Part shown: positions 58,181 to 64,000 of the stretch, piece after piece
How the letters are laid out: every line of letters starts with the position of its first letter
How positions within the stretch are numbered: the first letter of the stretch is position 1
Virus record (IMG/VR): IMGVR_UViG_3300034682_000176
Coordinates: 62,001-126,000 of that record
DNA from: a virus
Length of the DNA: 64,000 nt
Direction: 5' to 3' (one strand)
The notes under the pieces: generated by a model
Databases searched by the model: none
Told to the model about the DNA's origin: nothing
Seen by the model: only the letters and a program-made list of their open reading frames with translations
Program-made: the position numbers and the translations under genes

Positions 58181-58762
58181 ATGTTCATTTCCAACGACAC
58201 CCCCGCCCGTTTCCAAGTCATGCTGCTGGAACCCATCACAGGCAAGATCTTGTACGATGAGACGAACCATCTCCAAATGACAGCGCAACCTGTGCGCTGC
58301 TTTACGGTGGAGACTATGTCGTACCTGAAGTTTGTCGCCAAGGCCCAAACAACTTCGGCCGACACATTGGCGATTTTGGCAGAGCGTCGCCAAGAGCTGC
58401 TGGACTCTGTGGACGACAAAAAGCTGTTGGAACAGATCATCAACTACGTGGACTACGGCATCGGTCAAGAATACCTGCTGACGACCCACAACAACGTGCA
58501 ACACAAACGCGAAGTCTTTGAACAACTGTGCCAGCTCAACGTCGAAGTGTTCAAAGCGTCGCGGGTTGTGACTCTCAAGGAAGTGGCCAAGCGTGTGCTC
58601 TTGGGTTCTGATGATAAACCAACCAAGACTGTAGTGACCGCAGTGTTTGTGGATCACAATGGTAACGAGTTGGTCCTGCACGCTTTTGAAGTACCGCACC
58701 CTGTGGCCAGCCCTCGTCCTTGGCAGCAGCCGTTGCCGGTCAGCCGTATGGCCCAGATCTGA
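58181..58762 (+). CDS. Unknown 193-residue paralogue of the preceding N-terminal half
   Basis: A weak ribosome site precedes the ATG. It is built like the N-terminal half of the previous protein: EPITGKILYDET, then TTSADTLAILAERRQELL, then VAKRVLLGSDDKPTKTVVTAVFVDHNG. It lies 40 bases after it, so both are expressed together. The C-terminal 25 residues are Pro/Trp/Arg-rich. Function unknown. Confidence 0.75.
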   Translation: MFISNDTPARFQVMLLEPITGKILYDETNHLQMTAQPVRCFTVETMSYLKFVAKAQTTSADTLAILAERRQELLDSVDDKKLLEQIINYVDYGIGQEYLLTTHNNVQHKREVFEQLCQLNVEVFKASRVVTLKEVAKRVLLGSDDKPTKTVVTAVFVDHNGNELVLHAFEVPHPVASPRPWQQPLPVSRMAQI

Positions 58763-58797
58763 TCAACTTGAACTGATCTTGTTGCATTCGTGAAAAC

Positions 58798-58838
58798 AAA
58801 GAAAGACACCGGCATTGCGCTGGTGTCTTTCTTTTTTG
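58798..58838 (+). terminator. Strong terminator
   Basis: 13-bp stem (58798-58810 with 58822-58834), extended by a GGC/GCT inner stem, then TTTTGCC. Confidence 0.8.
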
Positions 58839-58844
58839 CCTGAG

Positions 58845-58854
58845 TATGCTGTGA
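58845..58854 (+). promoter_or_regulatory. TATGCTNTGA promoter-like element
   Basis: TATGCTGTGA, 26 bases before the ATG at 58880, followed by TCTATTTTTACC. Confidence 0.4.
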
Positions 58855-58879
58855 TCTATTTTTACCTTGGAGCATGCGT

Positions 58880-60295
58880 ATGTCGCGTTACTTGTACCAG
58901 TACCAACAAGACCCTTCAGTCCCAGTCCGTCGCCCAGCACCCCAACCCGAAGTCTCGGTGGAAGCTTTGTTCACCCAGCTGAACAACCACATGCAGGCCT
59001 ACGAGAGTGTGCAAAAGGTCTACGGTCATGTGTCATCGGAATCCCTGGCCTTTGTGGACAACAAGAACGTGGTGCTCTTTAACGAGTACATGACCATGAT
59101 GGCCAAGAACTTTGGTGTGCAGCCCAAGTTGGTCAACCCCGCAGCGCTGGAGTCGCAACACCTGGCCACTGTCAACTATGATCTGGCTTTGGAAGGCTGG
59201 ATCAAGGACATGTGGACTAAGATCAAGGCGTTCTTCACCAAGATCTTTCAAGCCATCAAGGACTTCATGACCAAGCACTTCACCCGCTTGGGTCGTCTGA
59301 AGAACAAGCTGGAGAACATCAAGACCGTGGCTGGCGAGGCTGGCAAAGAAATGGGTCCAGCCCGTTTGGATGAAGTGCCTTCTGGTTTGGCCTCCAAGTT
59401 CAAGGTCTTTGATAACATCACGGAACAAGAAGTCAGCAAAGCTATCAAGTCTGCGCACGACGCCGTGAACGAGATCAAGGCTTTGTCCAATGAAACCAAA
59501 ACGGTTGCCGGCACTGGCATCGTCAGCAGCGACTTTGTTGCCGAGATCAAAAAGCTCAAGGAAGTGGCTTTGGCTGCTAACAAGCAAATTGGTGAAAACA
59601 ACGCCAAGCGCGGTGAGTTGGGAGTGTTCAAAGACCGTAAGGAGCGCGCTGCTCTGAAGGACGACAACAAGTCGTTGGCTCAAACGGCCAAGGACGCCCA
59701 AGACAAAGCCGACCAGCTGGACACCACCTTGGTGAAAACGGGTAACGACTTTGACGACAGTGATGAGGGTCATGAGAAGAGCGCTCAACTGTCGTTCAAG
59801 GAGTACCTCAAGACGGTGGTTTCTTCTTTGGAGAAATACGTCGACGTCAAAATGGTTGGCGGCAAGACCATCACCAAAGTGTCGGTCACAGACGACAACG
59901 AACTGGAAGTCGAATTCGACGAAAGTGAAGGTGGTGACGGTCCTACCTCGGTGATGCTGACCAACAGTGCCGGTGTGCAAAAGTTGGCAGGCGAAGCACT
60001 GGAGATGATCAAGAGCTCTGAAGCCCAGGGTCAGGTCTACGCCAAGACCAACGACGAGATCATGAAGTTGTTGGGTACCATCGACAACGTGATCGCTGAC
60101 ATTGACCGCAATGAACCTGAGCGTTACGGCAAGTACCGCCAGCTGCTGGACAAGCGTATTCGCACGCGTCTGAACATGATGCGTGTGTTGTTCCGATCCT
60201 ACAACCAAGTCAGTCGCAACTTCTCTGAAGTGGCACTGAACACTGGTGACGCTGTGGTGGACTACTGCGTGATCTGCATGAAGAACTTCAAGTAA
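58880..60295 (+). CDS. Internal-head-type virion protein C
   Basis: 471 residues; ATG 58880 lies 7 bases after GGAG, so it is favoured over ATG 58874. Residues about 104-140 form the same Trp/Lys/Phe amphipathic helix as in proteins A and B (GWIKDMWTKIKAFFTKIFQA), followed by G-R-L-K-N-K-L-E-N-I-K and a D-E-V-P-S-G-L turn also present in A (DKAPSGL). The N-terminus, MSRYLYQYQQD with Pro-rich sequence, lacks the MAKL tag. The rest is helical and charged. It may share the fate of A and B (packaged and ejected) by a different signal. Inferred. Confidence 0.55.
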   Translation: MSRYLYQYQQDPSVPVRRPAPQPEVSVEALFTQLNNHMQAYESVQKVYGHVSSESLAFVDNKNVVLFNEYMTMMAKNFGVQPKLVNPAALESQHLATVNYDLALEGWIKDMWTKIKAFFTKIFQAIKDFMTKHFTRLGRLKNKLENIKTVAGEAGKEMGPARLDEVPSGLASKFKVFDNITEQEVSKAIKSAHDAVNEIKALSNETKTVAGTGIVSSDFVAEIKKLKEVALAANKQIGENNAKRGELGVFKDRKERAALKDDNKSLAQTAKDAQDKADQLDTTLVKTGNDFDDSDEGHEKSAQLSFKEYLKTVVSSLEKYVDVKMVGGKTITKVSVTDDNELEVEFDESEGGDGPTSVMLTNSAGVQKLAGEALEMIKSSEAQGQVYAKTNDEIMKLLGTIDNVIADIDRNEPERYGKYRQLLDKRIRTRLNMMRVLFRSYNQVSRNFSEVALNTGDAVVDYCVICMKNFK

Positions 60296-60304
60296 GCAAG
60301 ACAC

Positions 60305-60345
60305 TCCTGATACCTAGGGTTTCCTAGGTATCAGGATGTTTTTCA
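60305..60345 (+). terminator. Terminator after protein C
   Basis: 14-bp perfect stem (60305-60318 with 60323-60336), loop GTTT, then TGTTTTTC. Confidence 0.8.
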
Positions 60346-60367
60346 ATTACACATATACGCTGTGAGA
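60346..60367 (+). promoter_or_regulatory. TTACATATATAC-type promoter-like element
   Basis: ATTACACATATACGCTGTGAGA, 31-52 bases before the ATG at 60398 and directly after a terminator. Confidence 0.55.
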
Positions 60368-60397
60368 ACAATGTTGTTTTCGTAAAGGAGCTTCATC

Positions 60398-60655
60398 ATG
60401 AATCAATCCAACATCCAATTCAACTCCAAGCGTGCACCTGGCTCGGTCGTTGTGACCAAAAACGGTGAACCTATAGCCATGATTGTCAAGTGCACCAGCG
60501 ACAACTCGTCCAAGCTCAAGAAAGGCGATTGGTTTGCCGTTGCTACCACCTTGAATGAACAGCTGCGCGACCAGATCACGGCTGTGCCTTTTGGTACGTA
60601 CGACAGCGTCAAGGACCAGGTGACCAAAGTGCTCACGCAAGGGGATGCATCATGA
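60398..60655 (+). CDS. Unknown 85-residue protein
   Basis: AAAGGAG precedes the ATG. The N-terminal half has APGSVVVTKNGEPIAMIVK, a strand-turn-strand shape also seen in Phd-type antitoxins, but the rest does not fit that family. The C-terminal half is helical. Its stop overlaps the next ATG (ATGA), so it forms a two-gene coupled unit with the zinc-finger-like protein, read from an early-type promoter element. No function assigned. Confidence 0.7.
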   Translation: MNQSNIQFNSKRAPGSVVVTKNGEPIAMIVKCTSDNSSKLKKGDWFAVATTLNEQLRDQITAVPFGTYDSVKDQVTKVLTQGDAS

Positions 60656-61065
60656 ACTGGCACACCCGGTCCATGGTTGGCCACTATCCACACGACCTCA
60701 AGAAAAAGGAAGTGCAACAGTGGGGTGGTTGCGAACATGTGGTCACTGACCCGTCGCTGCTGTACAGCATCAGCTATGAAAACGACAGCTTTGGTCGTGA
60801 AGGGTATTGCCAGTGTGAAGAGTGTTACCGGGCTGTTGTAGCAGCTCGTGATGAGGAGCAAAAGTCTTGCGATGATTGCTATCGCATCTTCACGCGCAAA
60901 GAGCTGACCAGCTGGATAACCTACGACCACAACCCTCGTGACGGTGATCGCCCACTGTACCTGTGTGTGAGTTGTTTGACCAAAGACAAACACTTGCAGC
61001 GCATCAAAGATGACCGCAATGCCAAAATTCAAGAGTTTGGCCCCGATGAGGACTATTTTGACTGA
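60652..61065 (+). CDS. Unknown Cys-rich, probable zinc-binding protein
   Basis: 137 residues with eight Cys in a regular array: Cys27; C-x-C-x-x-C at 53-58; C-x-x-C at 73-76; C-x-x-C at 105-108. The pairs suggest one or two zinc ribbons or treble clefs. Tyr, Trp and charged residues surround them. It would suit a small DNA-, RNA- or protein-binding regulator. Coupled to the previous gene. No family recognised, so binding partner is unknown. Confidence 0.75.
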   Translation: MNWHTRSMVGHYPHDLKKKEVQQWGGCEHVVTDPSLLYSISYENDSFGREGYCQCEECYRAVVAARDEEQKSCDDCYRIFTRKELTSWITYDHNPRDGDRPLYLCVSCLTKDKHLQRIKDDRNAKIQEFGPDEDYFD

Positions 61066-61133
61066 GTGTTAAATACCTCGTCAAAAACGTTCATCTGGTG
61101 ATACAGAGCAAACTGTTTTGAAAGGACATTGTT

Positions 61134-61298
61134 ATGCATATCGCTGACAATACGGGACTCAATCGCTATGCCAACAACTTAGCGAAGAATGCCCCTCAGG
61201 AAGTGTTGGACCGTTTGGCTAAACTGCGCGACACACTCAAGCAGAAAAAACCAACACCTCCTGCCACCCCTTTGCAAAAGCTCCAGCCTCATCGCTGA
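61134..61298 (+). CDS. Small 54-residue protein
   Basis: ATG 61134 has AAAGGAC 7 bases upstream and reads 54 codons to TGA, with a strong terminator 5 bases later. The N-terminal 40 residues are helical (RYANNLAKNAPQEVLDRLAKL), and the end is Lys/Pro/Thr-rich. Codon use fits the neighbours. It may be its own unit, since GTGATACAG upstream (about 61097) also occurs before the gene at 39533. Function unknown. Confidence 0.65.
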   Translation: MHIADNTGLNRYANNLAKNAPQEVLDRLAKLRDTLKQKKPTPPATPLQKLQPHR

Positions 61299-61302
61299 AT
61301 GT

Positions 61303-61347
61303 CCACCAGTACACCCGCAAGGCGTGTACTGGTGGTCTTTCTTTTTT
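61303..61347 (+). terminator. Terminator after the 54-residue gene
   Basis: 12-bp stem (61303-61314 with 61324-61335), then TCTTTCTTTTTT. Confidence 0.8.
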
Positions 61348-61414
61348 GACCAATTATCAATTTTCTGATCTATGCGGGCAAGGGTCCCGTCTTTACCTTT
61401 ACAGGAGTACATTC

Positions 61415-63214
61415 ATGCCCAAACTCTGGCTGGCCGCAGAAAACGAACACGAGGAGTCGGTGCACTACGACGCCTACCAAAAACCCCAACCACCGGGTGA
61501 CGGTGTGACCGACTTCATCGAAAGTCCGACCGAGATGGTGGTCGACGGTCAAGACTCTCTGATGATGGCTGAAGATGCTGCTAAAACGGCGTTTGAGCAG
61601 ATTTCTATCATCCAAGGTATCCAAGACAGTCTGGGCTCGAAATCGTTCTGCAGCGACGCTTATATGACGTCTTTGGAGAACTACCGTCCGGTGGTCGAGC
61701 AGCTCATGGGGAACCTGGGTGCCGTGCGTGCGATCCCCAGCACGGAAGATTTCCTGAGCGTTCACCGTGCTCAGGTGGCCCACCACATCGCCAACGAAAG
61801 TCTGGGTGACTTTGTCAAAAAGACTTGGGAAAAGGTCAAGGAGTTCTTTGCCCTGTTCTTCAAGAAGATGGCACTGTACCTCAAGCGCATGGTCAAAGCC
61901 AACTTGGATTTGGAGGACTACGAGAAATACCTCGACCCCATGATGGCCAAACTGCGCTCGGGTGGCAGCAACACCAAACCCACCGATGTCTCTGAATTCG
62001 ACAGCAAGCTTCCCATGATCCTGGCTGACGAAGGCATGGAGAAGATGGATGCCGAGTACCTGATGAACTACGGCGTGCGCAAGGTTGACCGATTGCTGAC
62101 AGTGATGGACCGTATCGGTTTCAAGGGTGTAGGCAAGCTCAACGACAACGACGGCCTGCCAATGCTGACGGAAAAGGTTCGTGCCTTTGCCACGATGCAC
62201 GGTGGTGACACCCATCACCCTCTGGCCAAACTCAAAGCTGATGCCATGGAGCTGCAGCAGTTTGCGCTGAGTGTGGTGACTTCCAGCTTCGAGCACCTGG
62301 TCAACGATCCGCGTGAACTGCCTGAAGAGGTCTACCAAGCCATCCACGATGCGTTCAACCACGCCCAGATGGGTGAAGGTTTTGCCATCCGAAGCCTGGA
62401 GCCCCACAACTCTGGTCGTGACGGCTTGCCCAAGAACGCCAACATTTTCCTGGCACATTCGGCCACAGGCGCTGCCTTGGTGAGCGGTCACATCGGCACC
62501 AACACCTACGTGCGTAACCTGATTGCACCTCCAGCTTCTTTCAAGTCGCTGCAAGGCATGCATGACTTCTACAAGAGCCGCATTGCCAAGACCAAGGTGC
62601 AAGTGGCAGACCGTACATTGGACAAGACCAACGACTTGATCATGAAGTTGCTGGGTGTGTTGTCCAAGGACTTCAGCAAGATGGTCGACAACGTCTCCGC
62701 AGCTGCCAAGAATAGCGCCAGTCGTGATCTGGCCGAGTTGATGGTCGCTGCCAGCAACCGCGGTATGACAGCAACTTCCATCATGAACACCGTCATGAAC
62801 AAGTTCCAAGATGTGGACCTCAGCTCGATGGTGACTGACCCGGACTACGGTGATGTGTTCCAGCGCTTCATGCAAATGCCCATCCAAGACAACGACTACT
62901 ACCGTCGTCAGGTGCGCCAAGCCTTTGAAGAAAAGCTGCGCACTCTGATGAACAACTACGGCGCGTCGTTGGACCAGTTCAACATCTGGCTCGAAGAAGA
63001 GCTCTCTGGCGGCGCTCCCAGCCAGTCTCCCCAAGAGTTGCAAGAAGCCAAAGAAGTCATCAAAGACCTCAGCCGCATTCTGACCAACTTGCTGACCAAC
63101 CTGCAATCCATCCTGCGCTTTGTGATGACTTCGGTCTACGGGGTCTATACCGAGCTGCGTTACGAATTCGTTCGTTACCTGTACCTGAGTGCCCAACGCT
63201 ACCGCGTCACTTAA
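61415..63214 (+). CDS. Internal-head-type virion protein D
   Basis: 599 residues; ATG 61415 was chosen for AGGAG. N-terminus MPKLWLAAENEHEES resembles the MAKL-aromatic-acidic start of three other proteins here, followed by an acidic, Pro-containing tract to about residue 50. Residues about 129-165 repeat the helix type of proteins A to C (DFVKKTWEKVKEFFALFFKK) but with more hydrophobic character. The remaining 430 residues are helical, with one region rich in Ser/Asn/Gly. Probable internal head protein, possibly ejected; inferred. Confidence 0.6.
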   Translation: MPKLWLAAENEHEESVHYDAYQKPQPPGDGVTDFIESPTEMVVDGQDSLMMAEDAAKTAFEQISIIQGIQDSLGSKSFCSDAYMTSLENYRPVVEQLMGNLGAVRAIPSTEDFLSVHRAQVAHHIANESLGDFVKKTWEKVKEFFALFFKKMALYLKRMVKANLDLEDYEKYLDPMMAKLRSGGSNTKPTDVSEFDSKLPMILADEGMEKMDAEYLMNYGVRKVDRLLTVMDRIGFKGVGKLNDNDGLPMLTEKVRAFATMHGGDTHHPLAKLKADAMELQQFALSVVTSSFEHLVNDPRELPEEVYQAIHDAFNHAQMGEGFAIRSLEPHNSGRDGLPKNANIFLAHSATGAALVSGHIGTNTYVRNLIAPPASFKSLQGMHDFYKSRIAKTKVQVADRTLDKTNDLIMKLLGVLSKDFSKMVDNVSAAAKNSASRDLAELMVAASNRGMTATSIMNTVMNKFQDVDLSSMVTDPDYGDVFQRFMQMPIQDNDYYRRQVRQAFEEKLRTLMNNYGASLDQFNIWLEEELSGGAPSQSPQELQEAKEVIKDLSRILTNLLTNLQSILRFVMTSVYGVYTELRYEFVRYLYLSAQRYRVT

Positions 63215-63224
63215 AGCCTTGACC

Positions 63225-63255
63225 TACCTCTGAAGCTCACAAGGCTTCAGAGGTA
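63225..63255 (+). terminator. Terminator after protein D
   Basis: 12-bp perfect stem (63225-63236 with 63244-63255), then TGGTTTGATTCCC. Confidence 0.7.
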
Positions 63256-63290
63256 TGGTTTGATTCCCTTTTGGCTAAAGGACAACCAAC

Positions 63291-64000
63291 ATGCCTGTCG
63301 CATTCATCCCGCTGGAAGAGACCAACCGAACCATCTTGTCGGCTTCATATTACAAGATCATTCAGCAGGTCCTTCACCAAACCAACGTTCCCTACGGGAC
63401 TTTGATTGCCATGCACAAAGGCATGGAGATCAACCCCACCGATAATCAATCGAATATGACCAGCCAGCAGCTGTCCAACTTGCCCTCTACGGTGGCACAG
63501 CGCCGGGTCAAGGTGGACATTGCGGAAGAGTACAACGAAGATGCATTGGGTACCACAGCGGTGAGCTACAAAGATGCGCCACCGATCTTTGTGGACCCGC
63601 AAATCGACCTGTTGATTTACCCGGTGTTTGTTAGCACCGACGTCACACTGCAGATCAGCTACACCACGCCCAGCAAGACCGAAGCCAACAAGCTGCGTGA
63701 TGAGCTGCGTATCAAGTTGTCCCAGATGCGCAACATCCTTCACCACGAGGTGGAGTACGACATCTTGCTACCGCTGGAGGCACAAGAGATCATCGCAGAT
63801 TGCCACCAGTTGAAAAACCGGCTGTATCCGATGGAGCTGAGCGAGTACTTTCACACCTTCGCCACTCGTCAGACGTACATGCTCACCGACACCGCCAACC
63901 CTGACAACGCACAGATTGCGATCCGTGAGCGCCAGGTCCGTATCGTGGGTCGTTTTGACTTCAACCCCATGCCTGAAGCGGTGGAAGAAGACCGTGACAA
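63291..64000 (+). CDS. Virion-like protein, 3' end outside the window
   Basis: AAAGGAC precedes the ATG. The frame is open for 236 codons to the window edge. Mixed strands (IDLLIYPVFVSTDVTLQISYTT) and helices (SKTEANKLRDELRIKLSQMRNIL) fit a structural protein of large myoviruses, with no enzyme motif. The strand-rich region followed by a charged helix is seen in several baseplate-type proteins, but no name can be given. Truncated at its C-terminus by the window. Confidence 0.7.
   Translation, partial: MPVAFIPLEETNRTILSASYYKIIQQVLHQTNVPYGTLIAMHKGMEINPTDNQSNMTSQQLSNLPSTVAQRRVKVDIAEEYNEDALGTTAVSYKDAPPIFVDPQIDLLIYPVFVSTDVTLQISYTTPSKTEANKLRDELRIKLSQMRNILHHEVEYDILLPLEAQEIIADCHQLKNRLYPMELSEYFHTFATRQTYMLTDTANPDNAQIAIRERQVRIVGRFDFNPMPEAVEEDRD

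Noticed and set aside
60398-60655. Phd-type antitoxin
   Set aside because: Only one strand-turn-strand resembles it; the rest of the family pattern is missing and no toxin is beside it (the neighbour is Cys-rich).

Overview
The window looks like part of the genome of a large (probably jumbo) tailed phage with a contractile, T4-like tail that infects a Gram-negative bacterium. The evidence is phage-type protein families (a baseplate wedge protein, a baseplate spike, tail fibres with collar domains, a UvsX-type recombinase, a family-B DNA polymerase piece, an RNase H and a secreted SleB-type cell-wall hydrolase), gene packing with ATGA overlaps, Shine-Dalgarno sites in front of most genes, and a perfect-stem hairpin after most transcription units. 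No bacterial housekeeping gene, rRNA, tRNA, CRISPR or IS element was seen. The longest stretch without a gene is 224 bases (8312-8535). I cannot name the species. Many proteins are unrecognisable by eye and are described rather than named.

Layout: 1-2704 (+), small unknown proteins, two of which share a domain. 2847-8311 (-), a macro-like protein, a Q/A-rich protein, a SLOG/DprA-like protein with a Gly/Gln/Asn-rich N-terminus, a duplicated beta-domain virion protein, an RNase H with a long unknown extension, a four-helix membrane protein and an unknown protein. 8536-13778 (mostly +), the endolysin and small unknown proteins, ending in a 440-residue probable virion protein. 13831-24372 (-), six tail-fibre genes. 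24538-28202 (+), an RpoB-C-terminus-like protein and two or three larger unknowns. 28248-30741 (-), two small operons. 30865-39409 (+), baseplate spike, UvsX-like recombinase, NADAR-like protein, unknown virion proteins, and a gp26/28-like hub protein that seems to be extended by a -1 frameshift. 39533-44653 (+), the exonuclease half of a split DNA polymerase, a membrane zinc peptidase and unknowns. 44704-48751 (-), a baseplate wedge protein and a virion protein. 48872-64000 (+), a long virion-protein run including four or five acidic or amphipathic proteins that look like internal head proteins, interrupted by short units of unknown function with their own promoter type.

How the parts fit: the fibre array offers five receptor-binding propellers on one conserved base, each with its own terminator and the same promoter-like AACTATTTGA. 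Replication and recombination functions (polymerase piece, UvsX-like, RNase H, SLOG-like) are scattered among structural genes. Macro-like, NADAR-like and SLOG-like proteins together hint at NAD/ADP-ribose or nucleotide-signal handling. The observations most worth checking are the U-UUU-UUU frameshift at 38918, the polymerase that ends cleanly between motifs A and B, the beta-propeller inserted inside the tail-collar domain, the RpoB-tail-like protein, and the shared MAKL-aromatic N-terminus of the putative internal head proteins.
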